From Flaccisagitta enflata (lineage: Eukaryota > Chaetognatha > Sagittoidea > Aphragmophora): DNA of 64,000 nucleotides. Positions 1 to 53,663 of the stretch are shown piece by piece. The notes under the pieces were generated by a model. It did not search any database. It saw only the letters and a list, made by a program, of their open reading frames with translations, and was not told the DNA's origin. How positions within the stretch are numbered: position 1 is the first letter of the stretch; every line of letters starts with the position of its first letter. Position numbers and translations under genes: made by a program. Location: NCBI GenBank assembly GCA_965153355.1, contig OZ231127.1, forward strand, positions 60,822,001 to 60,886,000, in the 5' to 3' direction.

Positions 1-36
<36 letters not shown>

Positions 37-54
37 ACACACACACACACACAG
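1..54. repeat. (AG)n/(AC)n microsatellite
   Basis: Pure AG run followed by AC run, in the intron just before the first recognisable exon of the polyQ gene. Confidence 0.95.
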
Positions 55-95
55 AGAGATTATATCATTATCTTTGTCGTTACTTCCTTTTTCAG

Positions 96-1561
<1,466 letters not shown>

Positions 1562-1600
1562 GACTGAGTGAACCAAGGCTAAAAACATGACAACATGACA

Positions 1601-1798
1601 ACGTCGCGTGCGCCATATTTTGAACAGGGCCAACACCTCTAAGTCGCTTGCGGTCGTCAAGAATGCAAACTGACTTACAATAACTTAAAACGATGTAAAA
1701 CGGCGAAAAAAGTTAACGCAGACCAACGGACGGATGGACCGACCGACCGACAGACATAGTGGGTCATAGAGATAGAGTCGCGTAGCACGCGACTAAAA
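1601..1798 (-). repeat. AGTCGCG dispersed repeat, copy
   Basis: Has the family hallmarks in reverse orientation: GGGCCAACAC near one end, a GACC/GACGGA run in the middle, and GTCGCGTAGCACGCGAC at the other end. The end motif is itself an inverted repeat. Confidence 0.6.
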
Positions 1799-1864
1799 AA
1801 AAACAAGGCTGTGAAAGATTAGGAAAATACAAATAATGAACAAAAGACACGTTCAATTTCAAGA

Positions 1865-2010
1865 ACTTTCAAGCGGATCGACGAAACGAAGGACCAACTG
1901 GCCAAGGGATGGACAGACTTACGGACTGACGGACCAACGGACCAACGGACCAACGGACAGAGTCACTTTTGAAAGTGGCTTTTAGAGCCGCGCTCCACGC
2001 GACTTTAAAA
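1865..2010 (-). repeat. AGTCGCG dispersed repeat, partial copy
   Basis: Contains tandem GGACCAACGGACC and ends in GCCGCGCTCCACGCGACTTT, a diverged form of the family end. Directly follows another copy. Confidence 0.5.
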
Positions 2011-2019
2011 GATTAACTT

Positions 2020-2345
2020 GTGGTGACGTCAGAATTATTTATCTCTTTTTGTCTCATTCCCTCTCAAACACTCATAATTAAACCTAGATGTCCGCACTTT
2101 TCGACCCTCGTCGGTTCTCTCTCTGGACGCGATATCTCTGACGTCACTCGCGCCCTCTCAGGCCAAATCGTTGCCGCATTGCCGCACCCTCACCGCCCAC
2201 TATCCCGCCCAAAACTCTGCCCACAACTCTTTCCGCGATTCACTTCGTATCCACACTTCAACGACGAGTCTTCCGCAAATTTCCGCCTCGAATCGCCTCG
2301 ACGGCGGCCGTTCATTGGCTAAGAGCTATCAGCCAATCAGAGGGC
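2020..2345 (+). promoter_or_regulatory. possible promoter with CRE and CCAAT motifs
   Basis: TGACGTCA occurs at about 2024 and again at about 2138. An inverted pair of CCAAT motifs (ATTGGCT and AGCCAATCAG) lies at 2313-2340. The stretch is GC-richer and less repetitive than its surroundings. It sits upstream of a short reading frame with ATG at 2445 and of the zinc-module exon at 2796, so a promoter for that gene is a reasonable inference. Confidence 0.35.
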
Positions 2346-2600
2346 GAGATAACGAAGACACCTCCTTAACCACCGCCTTCCGTTATCATCCAGTAGGCGA
2401 CGAAAAAGGAGTTGTAGGAGTGAACGGAACGAGTGGTGATTGTTATGACAGATGCGGAGGTGGAAAAAACGCACGCTCCATCGAGAAACATGAAAGTTGA
2501 GTTCTTTTGAATAATTCCTCTTTGATTTCTATCATTCAGAGCTGATAAATTTCCCCATCCATTCATTTCAGTTCAAACTTCGCCCTCCATTTCTACTGTG

Positions 2601-2604
<4 letters not shown>

Positions 2605-2660
<56 letters not shown>
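2605..2660 (+). repeat. (CT)n microsatellite
   Basis: Uninterrupted CT run upstream of the zinc-module exon. Confidence 0.95.
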
Positions 2661-2666
<6 letters not shown>

Positions 2667-2795
2667 CACTTCATTTTCATTCATCAATCAATGCCTGAAG
2701 GTATTCCATCAACAGGAGAAAACGAGGTTACCGCCAACTTCCAACTTTCAACTCCCACGCGCGTCTCATCTCTTTTCTTTTCTTTTTTTTTTTAG

Positions 2796-3498
<703 letters not shown>

Positions 3499-3499
3499 G

Positions 3500-3655
3500 A
3501 CAAAGAGAGGGACAGAGAGATACAGAAAGACAGAAACAGTCGGACAGACAAAGAGAGTGAGGGACAGAGAGAGTCAGAGACATAGAGACAGAGACAGTCA
3601 GAGACAGAGAGACTGAGAAAGATAGACCGCAACAAACAGATGGACAGACAGGCAG

Positions 3656-3753
<98 letters not shown>
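3500..3753 (+). repeat. degenerate purine repeat and (GA)n
   Basis: GACAGAGAGA-type degenerate repeat that becomes a pure GA run from about 3659. Confidence 0.9.
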
Positions 3754-3754
<1 letters not shown>

Positions 3755-3999
3755 ACTGATCGGCGATATTCGAGTCAAATCGATATATTACAAGCTTCAT
3801 CTCATACTTTCTGTAGCGGTAAATTTTGTATGTGCGAAACTTTTCTATTTGCCATCCTTGAAAATTTCTTATTGTTCAGTGGGTAAATATAAATAATTAT
3901 TCGTGCAAAAAGATTTGATCTCTGTTTTTAAAGAAATCGTCGTACGAGTTTATTTTTCCTCATTTCATCTCTGTATTCGCAATCCACGAGTCGTGTGAT

Positions 4000-4149
4000 T
4001 TTTTTTATCCATCTTTCTTTCATTCCTTCTTTCCTTCAATCTAATGATTTCTTTCCTTCTTTCCTTCCTTCCTTCTCTCCTGCTTCCCCTCCCTTCCCTT
4101 CTTTCCTTTTTTCCTTCTTTCCTTCTTTCCTTCTTCCCTTCTTTCTTTC

Positions 4150-4227
<78 letters not shown>

Positions 4228-4375
4228 TCGTTCTTTCTTTCTTTCTTTCTTTCTTTCTTTTATTCTTTCTTTCTTTCTTTCTTTTTTACTTTTTTACTTT
4301 CATTCTTTTTTTTTCTTTCTTTCTTACTTCCTTTTCTTTTTCTGTTTTCTTCTCTTTCTTTCCTCTTTCTTTCTT
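4000..4375 (+). repeat. (CTTT)n microsatellite
   Basis: CTTT/TTCC repeat just past the donor of the PKD exon at 4412 (minus strand), so it lies in a PKD intron. No kinase HRD or DFG exon is visible between here and the left edge. Confidence 0.9.
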
Positions 4376-4411
4376 GAGTCGATTGTGTGATGAAATTAGA
4401 AATGAACTTAC

Positions 4412-46934
<42,523 letters not shown>

Positions 46935-47439
46935 CTACCATTGTGGGGGGAGGGGTCGCGGGGGAAAGTTATGATTAAATGAAGCGTTGGCATAAGACGA
47001 AGAGACGTTGAAATGGTTGTTGTTGTTGTATGGTAAAAATCTGCCATTTTATGGTAAGGTCGTTATCCCTAAATAATCTGACGTTATTCAAAGTAAAGTT
47101 ACACGTTTTCTATACAGAGGAGGGAGGAACAGATATTTCTAAACTGATATTCATTGCATTTGATTCATGATGATCCTTAATTACTCATGATATTCATTCG
47201 CCTAAACACTGTTAAAGGAGAGAGAGAGAGAGAGAATGCACACCAAAAGCGGTATAGGATCGACTAAAAGAAAAAAAGGCTCTTGAAAGGATAGAAGAAT
47301 GGAAGAGGAAGAAAAAGGAGGAGGAAGAGGAGGAGGAAGAGAAAGAGGAACGATCGGGTTTTCATAATGAATTTCGGATTTACCGATATCCTGTTTGTCC
47401 GGGCCGATACACGGATTGCCGGATCTCGATACCTAATCT
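46935..47439. other. no gene seen; purine-rich patch
   Basis: Contains a short GA run at 47218-47236 and GGAGGAAGAGG-rich sequence at 47280-47350. Confidence 0.4.
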
Positions 47440-47513
47440 CTGCCCCCTTCTTTTTGATTGAGCTGCAGAGTGAGTGGAAAAGTGATAGTGTGTTTTGTGG
47501 CCAAACACCAACT

Positions 47514-47585
47514 GGCCTGTTGGTCTAGAGGTATGATTCTCGCTTCGGGTGCGAGAGGTCCCGGGTTCGATTCCCGGACAGGCCC
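47514..47585 (+). tRNA. tRNA-Pro (CGG) copy 1
   Basis: Acceptor stem GGCCTGT/ACAGGCC, anticodon stem CTCGC/GCGAG, loop TTCGGGT with CGG at 47546-47548, B box GGTTCGATTCC. CCA is not encoded, as usual in nuclear genes. Confidence 0.96.
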
Positions 47586-47663
47586 AGCCTTACCCCCTTC
47601 TTTTTGATTGAGCTGCAGAGTGAGTGGAAAAGTGATAGTGTGTTTTGTGGCCAAACACCAACT

Positions 47664-47735
47664 GGCCTGTTGGTCTAGAGGTATGATTCTCGCTTCGGGT
47701 GCGAGAGGTCCCGGGTTCGATTCCCGGACAGGCCC
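47664..47735 (+). tRNA. tRNA-Pro (CGG) copy 2
   Basis: Array consensus. Confidence 0.95.
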
Positions 47736-47813
47736 AGCCTTACCCCCTTCTTTTTGATTGAGCTGCAGAGTGAGTGGAAAACTGATAGTGTGTTTTGTGG
47801 CCAAACACCAACT

Positions 47814-47885
47814 GGCCTGTTGGTCTAGAGGTATGATTCTCGCTTCGGGTGCGAGAGGTCCCGGGTTCGATTCCCGGACAGGCCC
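47814..47885 (+). tRNA. tRNA-Pro (CGG) copy 3
   Basis: Array consensus. Confidence 0.95.
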
Positions 47886-47963
47886 AGCCTTACCCCCTTC
47901 TTTTTGATTGAGCTGCAGAGTGAGTGGAAAACTGATAGTGTGTTTTGTGGCCAAACACCAACT

Positions 47964-48035
47964 GGCCTGTTGGTCTAGAGGTATGATTCTCGCTTCGGGT
48001 GCGAGAGGTCCCGGGTTCGATTCCCGGACAGGCCC
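47964..48035 (+). tRNA. tRNA-Pro (CGG) copy 4
   Basis: Array consensus. Confidence 0.95.
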
Positions 48036-48113
48036 AGCCTTACCCCCTTGTTTTTGATTGAGCTGAAGAGTGAGTGGAAATGTGATGGTGTGTTTTGTGG
48101 CCAAACACCAACT

Positions 48114-48176
48114 GGCCTGTTGGTCTAGAGGTATGATTCTGCTTCGGGTGCGAGAGGTCGATTCCCGGACAGGCCC
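48114..48176 (+). pseudogene. degraded tRNA-Pro copy 5
   Basis: Lost one C in the anticodon stem and about 8 bases before the T arm, so it should not fold. Confidence 0.9.
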
Positions 48177-48253
48177 AGCCTTATTCCCTTCTTTTTGATT
48201 GAGCTGCAGAGTGAGTGGAAAGTGATAGTGTGTTTTGTGGCCAAACACCACCT

Positions 48254-48325
48254 GGCCTGTTGGTCTAGAGGTATGATTCTCGCTTCGGGTGCGAGAGGTC
48301 CCGGGTTCGATTCCCGGACAGGCCC
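48254..48325 (+). tRNA. tRNA-Pro (CGG) copy 6
   Basis: Array consensus; the preceding spacer ends CACCACCT instead of CACCAACT. Confidence 0.95.
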
Positions 48326-48403
48326 AGCCTTACCCCCTTCTTTTTGATTGAGCTGCAGAGTGAGTGGAAAAGTGATAGTGTGTTTTGTGGCCAAACACCA
48401 GCT

Positions 48404-48475
48404 GGCCTGTTGGTCTAGAGGTATGATTCTCGCTTCGGGTGCGAGAGGTCCCGGGTTCGATTCCCGGACAGGCCC
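48404..48475 (+). tRNA. tRNA-Pro (CGG) copy 7
   Basis: Array consensus; the preceding spacer ends CACCAGCT. Confidence 0.95.
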
Positions 48476-48553
48476 AGCCTTACCCCCTTCTTTTTGATTG
48501 AGCTGCAGAGTGAGTGGAAAAGTGATAGTGTGTTTTGTGGCCAAACACCAGCT

Positions 48554-48625
48554 GGCCTGTTGGTCTAGAGGTATGATTCTCGCTTCGGGTGCGAGAGGTC
48601 CCGGGTTCGATTCCCGGACAGGCCC
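48554..48625 (+). tRNA. tRNA-Pro (CGG) copy 8
   Basis: Array consensus; the preceding spacer ends CACCAGCT. Confidence 0.95.
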
Positions 48626-48703
48626 AGCCTTACCCCCTTCTTTTTGATTGAGCTGCAGAGTGAGTGGAAAAGTGATAGTGTGTTTTGTGGCAAAACACCA
48701 CCT

Positions 48704-48775
48704 GGCCTGTTGGTCTAGAGGTATGATTCTCGCTTCGGGTGCGAGAGGTCCCGGGTTCGATTCCCGGACAGGCCC
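48704..48775 (+). tRNA. tRNA-Pro (CGG) copy 9
   Basis: Array consensus; the preceding spacer ends CACCACCT. Confidence 0.95.
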
Positions 48776-48852
48776 AGCCTTACCCCCTTCTTTTTGATTG
48801 AGCTGCAGAGTGAGTGGAAAAGTGATAGTGTGTTTTGTGGCCAAAACAAGCT

Positions 48853-48924
48853 GGCCTGTTGGTCTAGAGGTATGATTCTCGCTTCGGGTGCGAGAGGTCC
48901 CGGGTTCGATTCCCGGACAGGCCC
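48853..48924 (+). tRNA. tRNA-Pro (CGG) copy 10
   Basis: Array consensus; the preceding spacer is one base shorter. Confidence 0.95.
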
Positions 48925-49002
48925 AGCCTTACCCCCTTCTTTTTGATTGAGCTGCAGAGTGAGTGGAAAAGTGATAGTGTGTTTTGTGGCCAAACACCAA
49001 CT

Positions 49003-49074
49003 GGCCTGTTGGTCTAGAGGTATGATTCTCGCTTCGGGTGCGAGAGGTCCCGGGTTCGATTCCCGGACAGGCCC
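49003..49074 (+). tRNA. tRNA-Pro (CGG) copy 11
   Basis: Array consensus. Confidence 0.95.
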
Positions 49075-49152
49075 AGCCTTACCCCCTTCTTTTTGATTGA
49101 GCTGCAGAGTGAGTGGAAAAGTGATAGTGTGTTTTGTGGCCAAACACCAACT

Positions 49153-49221
49153 GGCCTGTTGGTCTAGAGGTATGATTCTCGCTTCGGCGTAGAGGTCCCG
49201 GGTTGATTCTTGGACAGGCCC
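49153..49221 (+). pseudogene. degraded tRNA-Pro copy 12
   Basis: Anticodon stem-loop reads CTTCGGCGTAGAGG and the T arm has lost a base, so the anticodon stem cannot form. Confidence 0.9.
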
Positions 49222-49300
49222 AGCCTTACCCTCCTTCTTTTTGATTGAGCTGCAGAGTGAGTGGAAAAGTGATAGTGTGTTTTGTGGCCAAACACCAACT

Positions 49301-49372
49301 GGCCTGTTGGTCTAGAGGTATGATTCTCGCTTCGGGTGCGAGAGGTCCCGGGTTCGATTCCTGGACAGGCCC
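49301..49372 (+). tRNA. tRNA-Pro (CGG) copy 13
   Basis: One change in the T stem (TTCCTGG). Confidence 0.9.
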
Positions 49373-49450
49373 AGCCTTACCCCCTTCTTTTTGATTGAGC
49401 TGCAGAGTGAGTGGAAATGTGATAGTGTGTTTTGTGGCCAAACACCAACT

Positions 49451-49522
49451 GGCCTGTTGGTCTAGAGGTATGATTCTCGCTTCGGGTGCGAGAGGTCCTG
49501 GGTTCGATTCCCGGACAGGCCC
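49451..49522 (+). tRNA. tRNA-Pro (CGG) copy 14
   Basis: One change in the T stem (GTCCTGGG). Confidence 0.9.
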
Positions 49523-49600
49523 AGCCTTACCCCCTTCTTTTTGATTGAGCTGCAGAGTGAGTGGAAAAGTGATAGTGTGTTTTGTGGCCAAACACCAACT

Positions 49601-49672
49601 GGCCTGTTGGTCTAGAGGTATGATTCTCGCTTCGGGTGCGAGAGGTCCCGGGTTCGATTCCCGGACAGGCCC
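49601..49672 (+). tRNA. tRNA-Pro (CGG) copy 15
   Basis: Array consensus. Confidence 0.95.
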
Positions 49673-49750
49673 AGCCTTACCCCCTTCTTTTTGATTGAGC
49701 TGCAGAGTGAGTGGAAATGTGATAGTGTGTTTTGTGGCCAAACACCAACT

Positions 49751-49822
49751 GGCCTGTTGGTCTAGAGGTATGATTCTCGCTTCGGGTGCGAGAGGTCCCG
49801 GGTTCGATTCCCGGACAGGCCC
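49751..49822 (+). tRNA. tRNA-Pro (CGG) copy 16
   Basis: Array consensus; spacer variant GGAAATGTGA. Confidence 0.95.
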
Positions 49823-49900
49823 AGCCTTACCCCCTTCTTTTTGATTGAGCTGCAGAGTGAGTGGAAATGTGATAGTGTGTTTTGTGGCCAAACACCAACT

Positions 49901-49972
49901 GGCCTGTTGGTCTAGAGGTATGATTCTCGCTTCGGGTGCGAGAGGTCCCGGGTTCGATTCCCGGACAGGCCC
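49901..49972 (+). tRNA. tRNA-Pro (CGG) copy 17
   Basis: Array consensus; spacer variant GGAAATGTGA. Confidence 0.95.
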
Positions 49973-50050
49973 AGCCTTACCCCCTTCTTTTTGATTGAGC
50001 TGCAGAGTGAGTGGAAATGTGATAGTGTGTTTTGTGGCCAAACACCAACT

Positions 50051-50122
50051 GGCCTGTTGGTCTAGAGGTATGATTCTCGCTTCGGGTGCGAGAGGTCCCG
50101 GGTTCGATTCCCGGACAGGCCC
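50051..50122 (+). tRNA. tRNA-Pro (CGG) copy 18
   Basis: Array consensus; spacer variant GGAAATGTGA. Confidence 0.95.
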
Positions 50123-50200
50123 AGCCTTACCCCCTTCTTTTTGATTGAGCTGCAGAGTGAGTGGAAATGTGATAGTGTGTTTTGTGGCCAAACACCAACT

Positions 50201-50272
50201 GGCCTGTTGGTCTAGAGGTATGATTCTCGCTTCGGGTGCGAGAGGTCCCGGGTTCGATTCCCGGACAGGCCC
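50201..50272 (+). tRNA. tRNA-Pro (CGG) copy 19
   Basis: Array consensus; spacer variant GGAAATGTGA. Confidence 0.95.
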
Positions 50273-50350
50273 AGCCTTACCCCCTTCTTTTTGATTGAGC
50301 TGCAGAGTGAGTGGAAATGTGATAGTGTGTTTTGTGGCCAAACACCAACT

Positions 50351-50422
50351 GGCCTGTTGGTCTAGAGGTATGATTCTCGCTTCGGGTGCGAGAGGTCCCG
50401 GGTTCGATTCCCGGACAGGCCC
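50351..50422 (+). tRNA. tRNA-Pro (CGG) copy 20
   Basis: Array consensus; the following spacer has CCCTTGTTTTTG. Confidence 0.95.
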
Positions 50423-50500
50423 AGCCTTACCCCCTTGTTTTTGATTGAGCTGCAGAGTGAGTGGAAATGTGATGGTGTGTTTTGTGGCCAAACACCAACT

Positions 50501-50572
50501 GGCCTGTTGGTCTAGAGGTATGATTCTCGCTTCGGGTGCGAGAGGTCCCGGGTTCGATTCCCGGACAGGCCC
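50501..50572 (+). tRNA. tRNA-Pro (CGG) copy 21
   Basis: Array consensus. Confidence 0.95.
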
Positions 50573-50650
50573 AGCCTTACCCCCTTCTTTTTGATTGAGC
50601 TGCAGAGTGAGTGGAAAAGTGATAGTGTGTTTTGTGGCCAAACACCAACT

Positions 50651-50722
50651 GGCCTGTTGGTCTAGAGGTATGATTCTCGCTTCGGGTGCGAGAGGTCCCG
50701 GGTTCGATTCCCGGACAGGCCC
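50651..50722 (+). tRNA. tRNA-Pro (CGG) copy 22
   Basis: Array consensus. Confidence 0.95.
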
Positions 50723-50800
50723 AGCCTTACCCCCTTCTTTTTGATTGAGCTGCAGAGTGAGTGGAAAAGTGATAGTGTGTTTTGTGGCCAAACACCAACT

Positions 50801-50872
50801 GGCCTGTTGGTCTAGAGGTATGATTCTCGCTTCGGGTGCGAGAGGTCCCGGGTTCGATTCCCGGACAGGCCC
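50801..50872 (+). tRNA. tRNA-Pro (CGG) copy 23
   Basis: Array consensus. Confidence 0.95.
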
Positions 50873-50950
50873 AGCCTTACCCCCTTCTTTTTGATTGAGC
50901 TGCAGAGTGAGTGGAAAAGTGATAGTGTGTTTTGTGGCCAAACACCAACT

Positions 50951-51022
50951 GGCCTGTTGGTCTAGAGGTATGATTCTCGCTTCGGGTGCGAGAGGTCCCG
51001 GGTTCGATTCCCGGACAGGCCC
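50951..51022 (+). tRNA. tRNA-Pro (CGG) copy 24
   Basis: Array consensus. Confidence 0.95.
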
Positions 51023-51100
51023 AGCCTTACCCCCTTCTTTTTGATTGAGCTGCAGAGTGAGTGGAAAAGTGATAGTGTGTTTTGTGGCCAAACACCAACT

Positions 51101-51172
51101 GGCCTGTTGGTCTAGAGGTATGATTCTCGCTTCGGGTGCGAGAGGTCCCGGGTTTGATTCCCGGACAGGCCC
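51101..51172 (+). tRNA. tRNA-Pro (CGG) copy 25
   Basis: B box reads GGTTTGATTCC; the normally invariant C is T, so transcription may be weak. Confidence 0.85.
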
Positions 51173-51250
51173 AGCCTTACCCCCTTCTTTTTGATTGAGC
51201 TGCAGAGTGAGTGGAAAAGTGATAGTGTGTTTTGTGGCCAAACACCAACT

Positions 51251-51322
51251 GGCCTGTTGGTCTAGAGGTATGATTCTCGCTTCGGGTGCGAGAGGTCCCG
51301 GGTTCGATTCCCGGACAGGCCC
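51251..51322 (+). tRNA. tRNA-Pro (CGG) copy 26
   Basis: Array consensus. Confidence 0.95.
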
Positions 51323-51400
51323 AGCCTTACCCCCTTCTTTTTGATTGAGCTGCAGAGTGAGTGGAAAAGTGATAGTGTGTTTTGTGGCCAAACACCAACT

Positions 51401-51472
51401 GGCCTGTTGGTCTAGAGGTATGATTCTCGCTTCGGGTGCGAGAGGTCCCGGGTTCGATTCCCAGACAGGCCC
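51401..51472 (+). tRNA. tRNA-Pro (CGG) copy 27
   Basis: One change at the end of the T stem (TTCCCAGACA). Confidence 0.9.
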
Positions 51473-51550
51473 AGCCTTACCCCCTTCTTTTTGATTGAGC
51501 TGCAGAGTGAGTGGAAAAGTGATAGTGTGTTTTGTGGCCAAACACCAACT

Positions 51551-51622
51551 GGCCTGTTGGTCTAGAGGTATGATTCTCGCTTCGGGTGCGAGAGGTCCCG
51601 GGTTTGATTCCCGGACAGGCCC
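51551..51622 (+). tRNA. tRNA-Pro (CGG) copy 28
   Basis: B box GGTTTGATTCC, as in copy 25. Confidence 0.85.
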
Positions 51623-51700
51623 AGCCTTACCCCCTTCTTTTTGATTGAGCTGCAGAGTGAGTGGAAAAGTGATAGTGTGTTTTGTGGCCAAACACCATCT

Positions 51701-51772
51701 GGCCTGTGGGTCTAGAGGTATGATTCTCGCTTCGGGTGCGAGAGGTCCCGGGTTCGATTCCCGGACAGGCCC
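51701..51772 (+). tRNA. tRNA-Pro (CGG) copy 29
   Basis: Position 8 T is G (GGCCTGTGGG), at the start of the A box. Confidence 0.88.
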
Positions 51773-51851
51773 AGCCTTACCCCCTTCTTTTTGATTGAGC
51801 TGCAGAGTGAGTGGAAAAGTGATAATTGTGTTTGTGGCCCAAGCACCAACT

Positions 51852-51922
51852 GGCCTGTTGGTCTAGGGGTATGATTCTCGCTTGGGTGCGAGAGGTCCCA
51901 GGTTCGGATCCCGGACGAGGCC
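51852..51922 (+). pseudogene. degraded tRNA-Pro copy 30
   Basis: Anticodon loop shortened (GCTTGGGTGC), T arm altered (AGGTTCGGATCC), and the acceptor stem end reads GACGAGGCC. The spacer after it is also rearranged. Confidence 0.85.
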
Positions 51923-52008
51923 TTACCCCACTATTAGTTCATCTCTTTTTGATTGAGCTGAAGAGTGAGTGGAAATGTGATGGTGTGTTTTGTGGCCCAA
52001 CACCAACT

Positions 52009-52080
52009 GGCCTGTTGGTCTAGAGGTATGATTCTCGCTTCGGGTGCGAGAGGTCCCGGGTTCGATTCCCGGACAGGCCC
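52009..52080 (+). tRNA. tRNA-Pro (CGG) copy 31
   Basis: Array consensus. Confidence 0.95.
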
Positions 52081-52158
52081 AGCCTTACCCCCTTCTTTTT
52101 GATTGAGCTGCAGAGTGAGTGGAAAAGTGATAGTGTGTTTTGTGGCCAAACACCAACT

Positions 52159-52230
52159 GGCCTGTTGGTCTAGAGGTATGATTCTCGCTTCGGGTGCGAG
52201 AGGTCCCGGGTTCGATTCCCGGACAGGCCC
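52159..52230 (+). tRNA. tRNA-Pro (CGG) copy 32
   Basis: Array consensus. Confidence 0.95.
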
Positions 52231-52308
52231 AGCCTTACCCCCTTCTTTTTGATTGAGCTGCAGAGTGAGTGGAAAAGTGATAGTGTGTTTTGAGGCCAAA
52301 CACCAACT

Positions 52309-52380
52309 GGCCTGTTGGTCTAGAGGTATGATTCTCGCTTCGGGTGCGAGAGGTCCCGGGTTCGATTCCCGGACAGGCCC
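52309..52380 (+). tRNA. tRNA-Pro (CGG) copy 33
   Basis: Array consensus. Confidence 0.95.
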
Positions 52381-52458
52381 AGCCTTACCCCCTTCTTTTT
52401 GATTGAGCTGCAGAGTGAGTGGAAAAATGATAGTGTGTTTTGTGGCCAAACACCAACT

Positions 52459-52530
52459 GGCCTGTTGGTCTAGAGGTATGATTCTCGCTTCGGGTGCGAG
52501 AGGTCCCAGGTTCGATTCCCGGACAGGCCC
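52459..52530 (+). tRNA. tRNA-Pro (CGG) copy 34
   Basis: One change in the T stem (GTCCCAGG). Confidence 0.9.
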
Positions 52531-52608
52531 AGCCTTACCCCCTTCTTTTTGATTGAGCTGCAGAGTGAGTGGAAAAGTGATAGTGTGTTTTGTGGCCAAA
52601 CACCAACT

Positions 52609-52680
52609 GGCCTGTTGGTCTAGAGGTATGATTCTCGCTTCGGGTGCGAGAGGTCCCGGGTTCGATTCCCGGACAGGCCC
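52609..52680 (+). tRNA. tRNA-Pro (CGG) copy 35
   Basis: Array consensus; from here the base after the tRNA is G (GGCCCGGCC), which marks a sub-block of the array. Confidence 0.95.
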
Positions 52681-52758
52681 GGCCTTACCCCCTTCTTTTT
52701 GATTGAGCTGCAGAGTGAGTGGAAAAGCGATAGTGTGTTTTGTGGCCAAACACCAACT

Positions 52759-52830
52759 GGCCTGTTGGTCTAGAGGTATGATTCTCGCTTCGGGTGCGAG
52801 AGGTCCCGGGTTCGATTCCCGGACAGGCCC
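52759..52830 (+). tRNA. tRNA-Pro (CGG) copy 36
   Basis: Array consensus, GGCCCGGCC sub-block. Confidence 0.95.
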
Positions 52831-52908
52831 GGCCTTACCCCCTTCTTTATGATTGAGCTGCAGAGTGAGTGGAAAAGCGATAGTGTGTTTTGTGGCCAAA
52901 CACCAACT

Positions 52909-52980
52909 GGCCTGTTGGTCTAGAGGTATGATTCTCGCTTCGGGTGCGAGAGGTCCCGGGTTCGATTCCCGGACAGGCCC
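52909..52980 (+). tRNA. tRNA-Pro (CGG) copy 37
   Basis: Array consensus. The spacer before it has TTCTTTATG, which breaks the T5 terminator of copy 36. Confidence 0.95.
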
Positions 52981-53058
52981 GGCCTTACCCCCTTCTTTTT
53001 GATTGAGCTGCAGAGTGAGTGGAAAAGCGATAGTGTGTTTTGTGGCCAAACACCAACT

Positions 53059-53130
53059 GGCCTGTTGGTCTAGAGGTATGATTCTCGCTTCGGGTGCGAG
53101 AGGTCCCGGGTTCGATTCCCGGACAGGCCC
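53059..53130 (+). tRNA. tRNA-Pro (CGG) copy 38
   Basis: Array consensus, GGCCCGGCC sub-block. Confidence 0.95.
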
Positions 53131-53208
53131 GGCCTTACCCCCTTCTTTTTGATTGAGCTGCAGAGTGAGTGGAAAAGTGATAGTGTGTTTTGTGGCCAAA
53201 CACCAACT

Positions 53209-53280
53209 GGCCTGTTGGTCTAGAGGTATGATTCTCGCTTCGGGTGCGAGAGGTCCCGGGTTCAATTCCCGGACAGGCCC
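53209..53280 (+). tRNA. tRNA-Pro (CGG) copy 39
   Basis: B box variant GGTTCAATTCC. Confidence 0.92.
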
Positions 53281-53358
53281 GGCCTTACCCCCTTCTTTTT
53301 GATTGAGCTGCAGAGTGAGTGGAAAAGTGATAGTGTGTTTTGTGGCCAAACACCAACT

Positions 53359-53430
53359 GGCCTGTTGGTCTAGAGGTATGATTCTCGCTTCGGGTGCGAG
53401 AGGTCCCGGGTTCGATTCCCGGACAGGCCC
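53359..53430 (+). tRNA. tRNA-Pro (CGG) copy 40
   Basis: Array consensus, GGCCCGGCC sub-block. Confidence 0.95.
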
Positions 53431-53508
53431 GGCCTTACCCCCTTCTTTTTGATTGAGCTGCAGAGTGAGTGGAAAAGTGATAGTGTGTTTTGTGGCCAAA
53501 CACCAACT

Positions 53509-53580
53509 GGCCTGTTGGTCTAGAGGTATGATTCTCGCTTCGGGTGCGAGAGGTGCCGGGTTCGATTCCCGGACAGGCCC
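53509..53580 (+). tRNA. tRNA-Pro (CGG) copy 41
   Basis: One change in the T stem (AGGTGCCGGG). Confidence 0.9.
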
Positions 53581-53658
53581 GGCCTTACCCCCTTCTTTTT
53601 GATTGAGCTGCAGAGTGAGTGGAAAAGTGATAGTGTGTTTTGTGGCTAAACACCAACT

Positions 53659-53663
53659 GGCCT
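53659..53663 (+). pseudogene. tRNA-Pro copy 42, cut after 5 nt
   Basis: GGCCT is followed by ATTTCC instead of GTTGGTC; the array stops here. Confidence 0.85.

Larger units (their letters stand above)
47440..53663 (+). repeat. 150-bp tandem array of tRNA-Pro(CGG) genes
   Basis: Each unit is a 72-bp tRNA gene plus about 78 bp of spacer (AGCCTTACCCCCTTCTTTTT, then GATTGAGCTGCAGAGTGAGT, then GTGTGTTTTGTGGCCAAACA). CTTTTTG 17 nt after the tRNA is a Pol III terminator. 41 tRNA copies, of which three are degraded, and a 42nd that stops after 5 bases at 53663. Most copies differ by at most one or two bases, which indicates recent amplification or homogenisation. Confidence 0.97.

Noticed and set aside
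47433-53499. Long minus-strand open frames (up to 821 codons) with a 50-residue repeat around RESNPGPLAPEAR
   Set aside because: The unit is 150 bp, a multiple of three, so one antisense frame of a tRNA array stays open automatically. The repeat is the reverse translation of tRNA-Pro plus spacer.
47440-53663. SINE family derived from tRNA
   Set aside because: Copies are head-to-tail at a constant 150 bp without A-tails or target duplications, and they keep intact tRNA folds; this is a gene array.
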